Under the pieces are notes generated by a model. The model searched no databases. It saw nothing but the letters and a program-made list of their open reading frames with translations, and had not been told where the DNA came from. A DNA stretch of 64,000 bases from Planctomycetota bacterium (GTDB lineage: Bacteria; Planctomycetota; B15-G4): NCBI GenBank assembly GCA_029245865.1, contig JAQWOM010000028.1, forward strand, positions 1 to 64,000, written 5' to 3'. The first letter of the stretch is position 1, and every line of letters begins with the position of its first letter. Positions 19,375 to 30,800 of this stretch are shown in pieces. Position numbers and translations under genes: made by a program.

Positions 19375-19689
19375 CTACTCGTGCTGTTTGACGAGTTCCT
19401 CGCGAAAGCCCGCGTACTCCGCAGCCACTAAAGAGGGTGGCGGATTGCACGAACTGATGCCCTTGGCTTCATACTGCTGAAGGTGGTGGGCGCTGGCCAA
19501 GATGTCGTCGAGCGCCGCAAGCTTCTCTTCGTACGACTGCCCCCGTTCGTGGAGGTGCATCGCCTCATAGATGACATTGCTGTGCTTGTCGATGTCAGGA
19601 GTGACGGTTGGGGCGCAAGACTTACAGAGGCCTTCCTTGTCTACCTTCTGGAAGATCCCACCTTTTTCGCAATGTTTGCATCGTGCCAT
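19375..19689 (-). CDS. small zinc-ribbon protein
   Basis: MARCKHCEKGGIFQKVDKEGLCKSCAPTVTPDIDKHSNVIYEAMHLHERG has a paired CxxC zinc ribbon. Confidence 0.6.
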   Translation of the reverse strand: MARCKHCEKGGIFQKVDKEGLCKSCAPTVTPDIDKHSNVIYEAMHLHERGQSYEEKLAALDDILASAHHLQQYEAKGISSCNPPPSLVAAEYAGFREELVKQHE

Positions 19690-19927
19690 GAGTTGCATTC
19701 TACCGATCAGAGCCCACAACTGCCGCAGCAAGCTTTGCCCGAAATCACGCCCCCTAAATTCTGCGGAGGACCACCCCAAAAAACCCGAGAGAGCGGTACC
19801 CTTAACTGACCGCCCGATACTTTGGAACAGGCCAGCAAAGCCCCGGATCCCAGCCCTTCTCCTCGGGAGGAGCAAGAGATCGACCTCTTTCAAAGCTTGC
19901 CCGCAATCGGACTTCTCCTCCTCGGCT

Positions 19928-22804
19928 ATGTTGATGCCCCGCGCGACACAGATCTCAACGTTGCTGCTGTTTCTTTGCAGTGCACTCACTGCTCAGAGCG
20001 ACATGCTCGAGACAGCACACACCCAGGTCGACTCCAAAGCGCCCCCGCCAAAGGTGCTGGGCCCCAGCTTCATCAACTATGAAACGCCGCACGTTCATCC
20101 GCTTGAATTAACACCCAATGGCTCGCTGCTCCTCGCGGTCAACACCCCCGACAACCGACTCGAGGTCTTTGATCCAACGACGACCCCGATTCGACACCTC
20201 AGATCGATTCCTGTTGGGCTCGAACCCATCAGCGTGCGAGCGTACGACTCAACAACAGCCTGGGTTGTGAACCACCTTTCAGACTCTGTGAGTCTCGTCG
20301 ATCTGATCAGCGGCCATGTTGTGAACACCCTCGCCACGGATGACGAGCCCGCCGACGTGATCTTCGCAGGAACCCCGACACGCGCCTTCGTCAGTTGCAG
20401 CCAGGCAAATGCCGTCAATGTGTTCGATCCTGCCGACCTTACCAGCCCCCCCCTGATTATTCCGATCGCAGGGGAAGACCCACGCGCACTGGCAGTGAGC
20501 CCAGACGAGAAGACGGTCTATGTCGCCATCTTTGAGTCTGGAAACGGCACAACAATCCTTGGCGGTGGCTCCACGGAGGGCGGCGGCTTTCCCCAGAATG
20601 CCGTCAGCAACAAGATCGGCCCTTACCAAGGGGCCAACCCGCCACCGAACGAGAACTCTTTGGTGAGCCCACCGCTCGCCCCAGGATTACCGACACCCCC
20701 TCCTGTCGGCTTGATCATCAAGCACGATCAATCCACGGACACTTGGCTCGACGACAACGGCCACGATTGGACCGACCTCACGTCTGGCGCAAACGCCAGG
20801 CTTTCCGGCCGCCCCTACGGCTGGAAGCTCCTTGATCACGATGTTGCAGTGATCAACACAGAAAACCTCGCGGTCAGCTACATAGATCGACTGATGAACA
20901 TCGTGATGGCACTCGCCATCCACCCTCTCACTGGGATGTTGACGGTCGTGGGAACGGATGCCACGAATGACATTCGATATGAATCCAATCTGAACGGAAC
21001 ATTTCTCCGCGTGATCGGAGCCCAAATCGCCTCGCCATCGGGCGACGCGCTGAAGTTCGACCTCAATCCACACCTGGACTACACGACCTCCACGTTGCCA
21101 CAGGCAAAGCGCAATAAGAGCGTAGGCGATCCTCGCCAAGTCATCTGGGACGAACTCGGCCAACATGCGTACGTCGCCGGGATGGGCAGCGACAACGTCA
21201 TTGTCATCGACGCCTCAGGCAGCCGAGTTCGATCGAACAATCCGATTCAAGTGGGGGGCGGACCGAGCGGCCTCGCACTTCTGAGCTCGATGAACCGACT
21301 CTTTGTGCTCAATAGATTCGACGGCAGTATCTCTACGATCAACACAAACACCCAGAAGCAGGCTCACCGGCACCCCTTCTTTGATCCCACTCCCAGCCAC
21401 ATAAAGCAGGGGCGAAAGTTTCTGTACAGCACGCATGACACATCCGGATTGGGGCAGCTCGCCTGTGCCAGTTGTCACGTCGATGCGCGCACCGACCGCC
21501 TTGCCTGGGATCTCGGAGATCCTGCCGGAGCGATGGCTCCCATCGAAGGGCAAAACCTCGGGATGAACAATCCCGACCTCTCGTTGTTCATGGAAGATTT
21601 CCACCCCATGAAAGGGCCGATGGTGACGCAAACGCTGCAAGACATCATTGGTAAAGAACCGCTGCATTGGCGTGGAGACAAGAACGGCCTTGAAGACTTC
21701 AATGGCGCTTTCACCTCTTTGCAGGGTGACGACGCCCAACTCACGGATGAGGAGATGCAGACCTTCGAAGACTTCTTGTCATCGATTTACTTTCCTCCAA
21801 ACCCGTACCGCAATCTTGACAACTCATTCAAAAGCCTTCTGGAGCTCCCCGGGCATTTCACCACCGGCAAGTTCTTACCGGAGGGACTGCCGCTGCCACC
21901 TGGCAATGCCAAGCGAGGCAAAGAATTCTTTGTCGGACCCAACGGTTTAGTGGGTGGACAATTCGATTGCATCACTTGCCACACATCTCCAACCGGCATG
22001 GGCAGCGACACAGTTCAGGTGGGTAATACGATGGAGTTCTTGCCCGCAGGTCCTAACGGGGAGCACCATCACGCACTTGTGGGAATCGACGGCAGCACGA
22101 ACAAGTCCATTAAGATTGCACACCTCCGCAATCTCTACGACAAAGTCGGCATGGACATGGCTGTCGAGGAAAGCCGCGCAGGGTTTGGCTTTCTACACGA
22201 CGGAAGTGTGGACTCTATTGCACGCTTCCTCTCCAAACCGAGCTTCGGCCTCACCAGCGACCAGGACATCGCCGATATGGTGGCATTCTTGCTCTCGTAC
22301 TCAGGCGGAGGCTTACCGAGAGGAAGCCTTTCGGATCCGATGAAACCACTCGGCCCCATGAGCCAAGACAGCCACCCCGCAGTCGGGCAGCAGGTCACCA
22401 TCGCCTCGTGGGACACACTCGCATCCGAGCAAACCCAGTTGATCCAGACCATGGTCTCTCTGGCGGAAAGCCAAGAGGTTGGACTTGTCGTCTGCGGACT
22501 TCAGGGTGACTCTGTGGCGGGCTGGGCTTACCTGCCTGGCGGACTGGCGCAATCCAACCGCATCAGTCAGAAACTGGATTTCACAGACCTCATGGAACTT
22601 GCCGGGGTTGGCTCGGAACTGACATTGACTCTCGTGCCAAAGGGCACTGAAATTCGAATAGGACTCGACCGTGACAACGACGGAGCCTACGACGGCGATG
22701 AGTTCGATGCCGGAACCAACCCTCTCGACCCACTAGACTCTCCAGGCAACAGCGGAAAACTCAGGACGCCCTCGACGCCCCCCGGCTTTGAAGCCCCGCG
22801 CTAA
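19928..22804 (+). CDS. exported YVTN beta-propeller / c-type cytochrome protein
   Basis: Signal MLMPRATQISTLLLFLCSALTAQ; propeller repeats; heme motifs LACASCH and DCITCH; C-term D-x-D-x-D-G-x-x-D calcium-like motif. Confidence 0.8.
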   Translation: MLMPRATQISTLLLFLCSALTAQSDMLETAHTQVDSKAPPPKVLGPSFINYETPHVHPLELTPNGSLLLAVNTPDNRLEVFDPTTTPIRHLRSIPVGLEPISVRAYDSTTAWVVNHLSDSVSLVDLISGHVVNTLATDDEPADVIFAGTPTRAFVSCSQANAVNVFDPADLTSPPLIIPIAGEDPRALAVSPDEKTVYVAIFESGNGTTILGGGSTEGGGFPQNAVSNKIGPYQGANPPPNENSLVSPPLAPGLPTPPPVGLIIKHDQSTDTWLDDNGHDWTDLTSGANARLSGRPYGWKLLDHDVAVINTENLAVSYIDRLMNIVMALAIHPLTGMLTVVGTDATNDIRYESNLNGTFLRVIGAQIASPSGDALKFDLNPHLDYTTSTLPQAKRNKSVGDPRQVIWDELGQHAYVAGMGSDNVIVIDASGSRVRSNNPIQVGGGPSGLALLSSMNRLFVLNRFDGSISTINTNTQKQAHRHPFFDPTPSHIKQGRKFLYSTHDTSGLGQLACASCHVDARTDRLAWDLGDPAGAMAPIEGQNLGMNNPDLSLFMEDFHPMKGPMVTQTLQDIIGKEPLHWRGDKNGLEDFNGAFTSLQGDDAQLTDEEMQTFEDFLSSIYFPPNPYRNLDNSFKSLLELPGHFTTGKFLPEGLPLPPGNAKRGKEFFVGPNGLVGGQFDCITCHTSPTGMGSDTVQVGNTMEFLPAGPNGEHHHALVGIDGSTNKSIKIAHLRNLYDKVGMDMAVEESRAGFGFLHDGSVDSIARFLSKPSFGLTSDQDIADMVAFLLSYSGGGLPRGSLSDPMKPLGPMSQDSHPAVGQQVTIASWDTLASEQTQLIQTMVSLAESQEVGLVVCGLQGDSVAGWAYLPGGLAQSNRISQKLDFTDLMELAGVGSELTLTLVPKGTEIRIGLDRDNDGAYDGDEFDAGTNPLDPLDSPGNSGKLRTPSTPPGFEAPR

Positions 22805-23790
22805 GTGCTGGAAGACCCCGGCGCCCTCGCAAAGATTTCCTTGAGACCGCCCAGCGAACCCAGCACGCTCGAAGTCTCGTAGGGCAAGAAGACGGTGTTG
22901 CTTTCACCCGGGTTCTGCGCAATGTCGCGCATCATCTTCAGGTACTCCATCGCAATCAGATACTGCGATGAATCTGCCCCTGAGTTTGAAAGAGCTTCCG
23001 TCACCTTGCTGAGCGCACCTGCCTCCCCATCCGCCTTCAGCAGCAGCCTCTGGCGCTCACCTTCGGCCTCTGCGACAGCTGCATCTCGAATACCTTCAGC
23101 ACGCAACACACGCGAAGCTTTCTCGCCTTCCGCCTCGAGCACGACGGCGCGACGTGAACGCTCCGCCTTCATTTGCTTCTCCATGGCAGCCTGAATTTCA
23201 GGTGGAGGGTTGATGTCCTGCAACTCGACACGGTTGACCTTGACTCCCCATTTGTCCGTGGCGTCATCGAGCACTTCACGCATCTTGCCGTTGATCTCAT
23301 CGCGGCTTGAAAGCGCTTTGTCGAGATCGAGGTCACCGATGAGGTTCCTCAGGGTGGTTTGCGCAAGCTTTTCGATGGCATTGGGGAGGTTATTGACCTC
23401 ATAGGCAGCCCGCATCGAGTCGGTCACTTGTGCGAAGAGCAGTCCGTTGATCTCGATCACCACGTTGTCGCGCGTAATCACGCGCTGCTGCGGAAAATCT
23501 AGCACCGCTTCGCGCATATCGAGGCGGTCCTGGAGACGAATCAAGTTTGCTGTTCGGCTGCCAGATCGTACGGAACTCATCCACGCAACCTGCCGAGGCT
23601 TGTCGATGATCGGCCACAACACATTAAGGCCTGGCGCAAGCATGCGGTGAAACTTGCCTAGGCGCTCGACAAGCATGATCTCTGCCTGTCGAACGATCTT
23701 GACTCCCCGTGCCACGAGGATGATCGCCAGCACAAGAAATGAAAGCAGAATGGCTGTCGTTGGAGAGAGAGCAAGCGGAACGAGTGTCAT
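22801..23790 (-). CDS. SPFH/band 7 (stomatin/QmcA-like) membrane protein
   Basis: VPLALSPTTAILLSFLVLAIILVARG; VERLGKFHRMLAPGLNVLWPIID; RVELQDINPPPEIQAAMEKQMKAER. Confidence 0.92.
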   Translation of the reverse strand: MTLVPLALSPTTAILLSFLVLAIILVARGVKIVRQAEIMLVERLGKFHRMLAPGLNVLWPIIDKPRQVAWMSSVRSGSRTANLIRLQDRLDMREAVLDFPQQRVITRDNVVIEINGLLFAQVTDSMRAAYEVNNLPNAIEKLAQTTLRNLIGDLDLDKALSSRDEINGKMREVLDDATDKWGVKVNRVELQDINPPPEIQAAMEKQMKAERSRRAVVLEAEGEKASRVLRAEGIRDAAVAEAEGERQRLLLKADGEAGALSKVTEALSNSGADSSQYLIAMEYLKMMRDIAQNPGESNTVFLPYETSSVLGSLGGLKEIFARAPGSSST

Positions 23791-23852
23791 GGGTTGTTCC
23801 TCAATGTTCAGAGCATGCGCAGGGGATTACACCTCGCGCGAAAACGATATTC

Positions 23853-24344
23853 TCAGGGGCGACCTACAGAAAGTGTGTTGCCCTCCACAGCGAGCACTTT
23901 GACTTCATCGCCTACGTCTAAGGCGTCATCTGAAGTTGCTCGCCATTCTTCGTTGGCAAGGCGGACGCGGCCAACGCCTCGCGGAGGGACTTGGGCGACA
24001 ATCGTCGCGAGCTTTCCAACAAGTGCATCTGCGTTCGTAGAGACAACTTTGGGGGAAAGAAGCTTCACGAACACTGGGCGGATCCACAACAACGTTCCAA
24101 TGGAACTCGCACCGAAGAAAGCCATCTGAACTTCAGCGGAAGCCCCGAGCCATGCCACGCCCGCCGTGAACAAAGCGCTGACAGCCAGCGCGCCCAAGAA
24201 GAAGCCCGCAGTGAAAACCTCAAAGATCATCAGCACCAGCGTCAGCCAGAGCCAAAACTCGACAGGGTCTCCGAGAAACCCTCCCAAGCTCAGCATGCCA
24301 TCTAACCCAGAGCCAGTTGTGATGAGAGTCCACATGTCAGTCAC
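23853..24344 (-). CDS. NfeD-like membrane protein
   Basis: Multiple TM helices and C-terminal OB-like domain ending GDEVKVLAVEGNTLSVGRP; adjacent to the SPFH gene. Confidence 0.85.
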   Translation of the reverse strand: MTDMWTLITTGSGLDGMLSLGGFLGDPVEFWLWLTLVLMIFEVFTAGFFLGALAVSALFTAGVAWLGASAEVQMAFFGASSIGTLLWIRPVFVKLLSPKVVSTNADALVGKLATIVAQVPPRGVGRVRLANEEWRATSDDALDVGDEVKVLAVEGNTLSVGRP

Positions 24345-24414
24345 CCTTGGGGAATTCCGCGTGCACGGACGCGACAGCTGTCAGTGTAGTCAAACGAGAG
24401 ATCTAAGCCCTTCT

Positions 24415-25167
24415 CTATCTCTTATTGGGCTTCGCCATGACGATTTTCGTGCCCTCCGACTCCATGGCCGAAAGTGCGTCTGGAATCAGCCCCCCTCCAC
24501 ACAGCGAGATGCGAAAAGTCATTTCCACGGCATCGGCTGCCTCTTCCCACGTAACGGCCCTCCCCGCTGCGAGCCCAACAGAACCCGCATCTGGTGACAG
24601 AAGAGGAACTGAAAGTGGAATCGATCCATGATGGAGGACGCGGCCATCAGATCGACGTTGCGCCGACCCCACAACCTTGCGTCCCTGTGCATCAACAAGA
24701 TCCATGGAAGTGTGATCGTCAAAGCACATCGAAGCGTCGCGCGGCCGCACCGACAACGGGGCCTCTTCTCCGCGGAATGACAGTTCGGCCCCGAGGCTCC
24801 CAAGCGCCTCGATCAGAAGCTCATGGATACGCCGATAAGCCGCAATCGTGTCGGACGGATAGCCATCTCTTCCCGGTGTAGCCACGACGCAAAACGTGAG
24901 TTCGTCATCGTGGTAGATCGCTCCGCCACCCGTTTGACGCCGAACAATTTCCACACCAGCCAAGGCTGCTGGACGAACGAAGGGCTCCCGGGGCTGAAAA
25001 TACCCGAGCGACAAAGCGGCGGGGCGCCAGCCATACAGACGCAGAGCAGGTCGATCATTCTCAGATCGAAGCAGCGCTTCGTCACACGATAAATTGTAGG
25101 CGGGTTGGCCGTGACCTGTTCGCAACAAACGCCACGACCGAATGCCCTTGGCTTCGGAATCAGCCAC
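24415..25167 (-). CDS. lipoate-protein ligase A / octanoyltransferase-like protein
   Basis: YNLSCDEALL, LSLGYFQP, VRRQTGGGAIYHDDELTFCVV, GRKVVGSAQRR. Confidence 0.88.
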   Translation of the reverse strand: MADSEAKGIRSWRLLRTGHGQPAYNLSCDEALLRSENDRPALRLYGWRPAALSLGYFQPREPFVRPAALAGVEIVRRQTGGGAIYHDDELTFCVVATPGRDGYPSDTIAAYRRIHELLIEALGSLGAELSFRGEEAPLSVRPRDASMCFDDHTSMDLVDAQGRKVVGSAQRRSDGRVLHHGSIPLSVPLLSPDAGSVGLAAGRAVTWEEAADAVEMTFRISLCGGGLIPDALSAMESEGTKIVMAKPNKR

Positions 25168-27051
25168 TCAGTTTTTCGTGGTCACTTCCACTTTTGGAAG
25201 CAGGTTCTCGAGGCACTCCTGCGTCCAATACATGTAGTTCAAGTCGAGAAAGTCCTCGGTCGCTTGAGCGAGCTCGCGGTCCTGGAGAGGAGCAAGCGGA
25301 CGATCGCGGTTAAACCCGTTGATCCGTGCCATCCAACCGCCCGCATTGATCTCAGCACCCCAGGAATGACGACGGCAACGCTGTGCATAGGGGCCAAAAA
25401 CCTCACCATCAACACCGTGATAGAAGATGTCATCTCCCATGCTGTAGCCGGTGATAAGCATCGACATCTCGGATTCCGTGAGACGGATTCGCAACGGGTT
25501 TCGAGCAAAGTTGCGGTCGACCTCGGGGTTGGTGTTTTCTTGTGTGTTCCTGGTTAGCGGGCGCGGAAATTCCCCCACAAGCTCCTGGAAGACCGCCGCA
25601 TCCACATCACCCTCAGCCAAAGCAGCCGCGTACGCGGCTTCCATGCGTGCAAGGCTTTCAGCGAAGCGCTCGTCATTGAACGGGCCCGCCATCTTGTCGA
25701 TGGCGTCGTGTGCGATATCAACTTCGACAGTTCCGCGCTCGAAGAACAATCGTCCCGACGTCCGGTAGTGGTCCTCGATCTCTTCGTCTGTCAGTGTCTT
25801 CTTGCGCCAGCGGAAGTAGGCCTCCTTGTGACGCCAGTGCTCACGATAACGATCCAGTGAGCGATAGCCCCGAAGCACAATGATGGATCCGAGCGGGAAC
25901 ATCGTGCCTTCATACTCTTCATTCAGTTCGAGAAATGCCTGGGCAGATTCCTCGTCGTCCATCCACTGGCCAACGGCCTCGAGCGTCGAGCGAATGCCCT
26001 CCAGCGTCAACGCCTCGCGGAGGATCAGCTCAATATCCGTGTCTGAAAGGTCATCCTTCACTTCGTTCCAGAGTTGATCCACCATGATGTCGTGATCTCC
26101 GAGCCTCACGAGCACATCGTCTGGCAGGTCTGTGTCAAAGAAGTAGTCCACGCCTTCCAGCTTTATGACACCGTTTCTGATCATCGTGGTGATCTGACCG
26201 CGGAAGAAGGCGGGGACAGGATTTCCCTCGGCGCCCTTGCTCTTGACGAAAGCGCGTAGTTGCCTGCCCGTCACGTCAAGGCCAAGTGCATCCCACGTCG
26301 CCTGTGGTATCCAGTCCGGCTTCGGATCATCTTCCGGTGGCGGGCCATCTTCAGGACTCCAGACTTCGCCGCCTTGCGGCTCAGTCGGCATGGTCAGGAA
26401 GACTTTCTCGAAGCTCACCTCCGCGCTCATCATTTGACGGTAAGCCTCCATCCCGATGCTGGCCTCGATCGATTCAAGGAAGTCCCTGCGAGCCTTGGCC
26501 GCCGCATCCTCGCCAGCCACGGCATCTTGATCTGGCGTGATGGAACCACGTGCCTGCATCTCCACCATCTTGATGAGGTTCTCGACCTTCTCGTCGAGAT
26601 CCTCGTCGGTCACCTCCAGGGTTGCCGGGTCCACACCTTCAGCAATGCGCTTTGCCCGCTCGTTCTCCGTGATCACTCGCGTGAGTTCTTCATCCACACG
26701 GTTCACAGCCAGGTACATGATGGCGCGTTTGCGGAAATCGCTCTGCGTAAACGGCTTGCCGTCGATGGTCATGATCACATCAGCGTCAAGATCGACATCA
26801 CCGAGATCGACTTGCACAACGTCTTCAAGGCGACGGACATAGGCGGCTGGCTCGACCCGGTGCAGGTCAATTTCTTCGATCGCTCGGCCAAAGCCGGTGA
26901 GCCCCTGAGCGGGAATGAGCCGGGGCCCATCCTGAGCAACTTGCGGCTGAGCCGATGCTGAGCCTGCGGGGTCCTGCCCCGTGGCCGCAGGAAGCAGGCC
27001 AATCAACAACGCCAGGCCGGTAAGGAACTTCGAAGTCTTCTGACAAGACAT
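25168..27051 (-). CDS. exported SurA/PpiC-like N-terminal-domain protein
   Basis: Signal MSCQKTSKFLTGLALLIGLLPAATGQ; VIMTIDGKPFTQSDFRKRAIMYLAVNRVDEELTR; charged helical repeats. Confidence 0.5.
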   Translation of the reverse strand: MSCQKTSKFLTGLALLIGLLPAATGQDPAGSASAQPQVAQDGPRLIPAQGLTGFGRAIEEIDLHRVEPAAYVRRLEDVVQVDLGDVDLDADVIMTIDGKPFTQSDFRKRAIMYLAVNRVDEELTRVITENERAKRIAEGVDPATLEVTDEDLDEKVENLIKMVEMQARGSITPDQDAVAGEDAAAKARRDFLESIEASIGMEAYRQMMSAEVSFEKVFLTMPTEPQGGEVWSPEDGPPPEDDPKPDWIPQATWDALGLDVTGRQLRAFVKSKGAEGNPVPAFFRGQITTMIRNGVIKLEGVDYFFDTDLPDDVLVRLGDHDIMVDQLWNEVKDDLSDTDIELILREALTLEGIRSTLEAVGQWMDDEESAQAFLELNEEYEGTMFPLGSIIVLRGYRSLDRYREHWRHKEAYFRWRKKTLTDEEIEDHYRTSGRLFFERGTVEVDIAHDAIDKMAGPFNDERFAESLARMEAAYAAALAEGDVDAAVFQELVGEFPRPLTRNTQENTNPEVDRNFARNPLRIRLTESEMSMLITGYSMGDDIFYHGVDGEVFGPYAQRCRRHSWGAEINAGGWMARINGFNRDRPLAPLQDRELAQATEDFLDLNYMYWTQECLENLLPKVEVTTKN

Positions 27052-27185
27052 ATTAAGGTGAACTCCAACACAACAGGGGCGACCCATACGCCCGATTCGC
27101 ACGATCGTTGGCAATATTGGGAATGGGCGGTCGGGTAGCCCCACATCAAATGAAAGGCCCCCGACGGCTGTCAAGATAGACTGAT

Positions 27186-27896
27186 TTGATTACAGGACCC
27201 TGTCCTCCTAGGTTTCGAGACTCCTTGCCCCCCCTAGACGAAGAGCTTTCGAAGGCAATCTGCTCCCCCGGGGGAGATCCGAGCGTGCGATGCCTCGCAC
27301 TTCTCCACGGAGCTGCTGTGGCTGGCCGCTTCGACGCGGTGGAGGCACTTGTCCCACTCGCCGAGCAGCTCGGCATTCCTCGCACACAAATCGAAGCCGC
27401 AGGCCTTCAAGTGGTGCCCTACGGTGGGTTTCCGAGGGCAATCGAGGCACTGAGCCTCATCGCTTCGAGGCTCTCGAAGGGCGCCCCGAACCGCATGCCC
27501 TCGGCGCCGGACAGCCGCTCATCCGGTGAGATCAGCTCCTCAGGCCGAGAAACCTTTGAGCGGATCTATGGGGACAAAACGGATGCGGTCCTCGAACAGC
27601 TCGAGTCACTGCACCCGGGACTGTCAGAACACGTGCTAGAGGCCGCATACGGCAAGATTTTAGCCGCGACTGAACTCACCCTGGGGCTGCGCGAGATCCT
27701 GGCCGTCGCTGCCCTGGCTCTGGCGGCTCTGCCCACCCCCCTCCAATCACACATCCGGGGAGCGCTTCGGAACGGTTTCACGACTGCCGCCGTAGAGGAT
27801 ATTCTTCACGCCTCGTCGATCCTGGCCGACGAACGCGCCTTGCCCGTCATCGAACAAGCGCTCGACCAGCTCTCTCGGAAGGTCCCTCGACCATGA
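27186..27896 (+). CDS. carboxymuconolactone decarboxylase-like (AhpD-fold) protein
   Basis: ELTLGLREILAVAALALAALPTPLQSHIRGALRNGFTTAAVEDILHASS; start codon uncertain. Confidence 0.6.
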   Translation: MITGPCPPRFRDSLPPLDEELSKAICSPGGDPSVRCLALLHGAAVAGRFDAVEALVPLAEQLGIPRTQIEAAGLQVVPYGGFPRAIEALSLIASRLSKGAPNRMPSAPDSRSSGEISSSGRETFERIYGDKTDAVLEQLESLHPGLSEHVLEAAYGKILAATELTLGLREILAVAALALAALPTPLQSHIRGALRNGFTTAAVEDILHASSILADERALPVIEQALDQLSRKVPRP

Positions 27897-30800
27897 ATTC
27901 CCCTTCACCCGCTGACGGGTCTACGCACATGCCGCCACAGGGCAGTGCTCTGCCTGCCCTCCTGGTGTGCCTCGTCGCCCTGTTCCTGTTTCTTCCCACG
28001 GTGGGACATGAGCTGGTCTACGACGATTGGTTCCTGATCGACCCGGGGCAGAACGCCTCCATGCAAGGTATCAACGACGACTTCGGGGTCGCCTTGCGGT
28101 TGTTCGGCGAAGAGTACTGGGAAGGCGTCAATCCGTCTGGCGTCGAGGAACTCAAGAACAGGGGCCAAGCCCTCTACCGTCCGTTGACCACATTCACATG
28201 GGCTGCGCTGTCGTACGTCACCAAATACAAAGGTGCCACCGAAGCAGTCGCCTATCACCTGACCAACGTGCTGCTGAATGTGTTGGCCGTGTTTCTTCTG
28301 TTCCGCCTGATCATCAGGCTCTTCGGATCAGTCCGATTGGCTGTACTCGCCTCGCTTCTCTTCGCCGTCCATCCACTCCACAGCGAAGTGGTGGCGTATG
28401 TAGCCGGACTCTCCGACCTGCTCTCCACCCTCGCAGTTCTTGGCGGGCTCTTGTTCTGGCTGAGAACAATTGAAGACCCGGTGAAGTTAAGGATGGGTGC
28501 GTACATCGGTTTGCTGCTGACACTCTTCTTGGGCCTGCTCGCCAAAGAGGCCGCCGTCTTGCTGCTTGCCGTCGTTGCCTTGACGGACCTCATGTTGACC
28601 CTCAGAGGGCGGGTCATCTCCATGAGCCATCGCATCGCGACTTATCTGGGCATGATTGTCGTGATCTGCATGAACATCGGGCTTCGCTATTCGGTGCTCG
28701 GATACCTCAAGCCAAGTTCAAGCGCCATCAGCACGCTCGACAACGTGCTCATCAATACGGAGACCAGTCTCCGTATGGCGAATGCCTTCAAGATCATCGC
28801 CAAGTACCTCTGGCTCGTCCTTTGGCCCAAAAACCTGTCCGTGGACTACTCCAAGAGCGCGATTGATGTGTCGCAACACTGGACGGACCCGGGGCCATTA
28901 ACAGGTCTCATCCTGGTCTCGGTCCTCGTGATTGTCGGGCTCGCAAAGCTGCGAACTTCGCCAGCTTTTGCCTGGGGCATCTTGCTCTTCGTTGGCTGTG
29001 CGACCTTCGTCTCCAACATGTTTGTTCCCATCGGCACCATCATGGGCGAGCGCCTCATGTACCTGCCTAGCGCAGGGCTCTGCCTCGCAGTCGCCGTGAT
29101 CCTCGACTACATGCTGAAGCCAGGCGGCGGTCGCGGCGGCAAACTGAATCCTCTGGGCGTGTTGCTAGCTGTCGTGGTCATCGGTGCAACGGCGCTTCGC
29201 ACGATTGAGCGCAACGCGGAATTCGAAAACCCGCGCGTGCTCTTTGAAGCTGCTGAAAAAGTCGTGCCAACCAGCGCGCGCGTGCATTTCCAACTTGGCA
29301 CGCTGTACTTCAATCAGGGCCTCTACGACACAGCCACCCAGCACCTGGAAACATCTCTGACGCACGACCCGAATTTCATCCGGGCGGCGATTCAGATGGG
29401 CGACGTCCACTACGCCAATCTCAACTGGGAAAAGGCCATCTCTGTCTTTACGCAGATCCTGGGCAGCGTGAAGGGCGATGGAGCTGATCCAGGCGACCTT
29501 GCTGCCTTGCAGGACATGGTGTTGAAGAAACGCGCTGAGTCCTACCGCCAGAACGGTGACCTCGAACTCGCCGTCGCCGACCTCCAAGCGGCTGCCAGCC
29601 TCGGCATACCGAGTTCTGGCGCCCAGTCTCAACTGGTCTCGATGCTGCAGGGCCAACAGCGCTGGGAAGAGTCAGTACCGGTCATTCGTAATGCTCTCGT
29701 TCTCGACCCGGGCAACGTCAACTTGCTCTTCGCACTTTGCCGCGCTGCAGCAAGAATGGGCGACAAGGCCATCTACAAGGAGAGCCTCGCGCAGCTCAAA
29801 GAGACGGAAGGAGGGCGTGCCCTTGCTCTCAGCATGGAAGCCTCAACCCTCTACGTTCAGGCTCTCGCCGCTGAAGATGAGGCACTCCGCTCCCAGGCCA
29901 TGGACAAGTTCGAGCAGGCCATCGAACTCGATGACACCCTGGCGACTCCCTATGCGTTCCGCGGTCGTTACATGGCAGAGCGCTCACGGTATTTGCACGA
30001 CGCGATCATCGAATATGACCGCGCTCTCGAACGTGACCCACTCCACAGCATGGCCCTGAGCCTGAAGGCCACGGCGCTGCTTCAGTTGTTCGATTTCGAA
30101 GCGGCTCTGGCGACCCTGGCCATCCTCGAAACGGTGAACCCCAATCCAGAATTGCTGAGGCTCAAGGCCGAGGCCTATTTCGGGTTGGGCCAACTCGAGG
30201 AACTTGAGACGACTCGCGAGCAACTTCGCGAACTCGGCATCGATCCGATCGAAATCATCCTGAATACAGCCATCACTTACGACGACCAGGGTGACACCGA
30301 GCGTGCGTTGAATCTTCTGAGCCAAGCGTTCTCCGATCCAGAAGCAGCTCTGAATCCGCGCCTCTGGCGTCTCCTTGGAATCATCAACTTGAGCGCGGGG
30401 CACTACGAAGAGGCACTCGTGGCTTTCACAGAGCAACTCTCCGCGACTCTTTCGAATCCTGAGCAAGAAGGTCCATTTCCTTACATCCCGCTGAACAAAG
30501 CCCGCAGTCTCATCGGACTGCAGCGAGATATGGAAGCCGCCGCTCAGCTCGAAGAAGCCGACGCCATCCTCATGGGCCTGGAAGAACAGCATCCCCTCTG
30601 GAGGACGCTACGCGCCGACGTGTTGCTCACTCGCGCAGATCTCTTCTTGATGAAGAGCAGCTCGCTGTTTAATCCCGCGCGCGCCGAAGAACTTTGTCTC
30701 GAGGGCATGGCGCATACAGGCAATCAGTACCCGCCCTTCTACGATCGCTCCATCGAAGCTCTCGTGGATGCAAACGACCTCACGAGCGCCCTTGAGCGAG

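Noticed and set aside
22801-22804. Convergent 4-bp stop-codon overlap (CTAA) as a functional element
   Set aside because: Simple compact convergent arrangement; similar short overlaps occur at 15707-15719 and 30971-30982 and need no special explanation.
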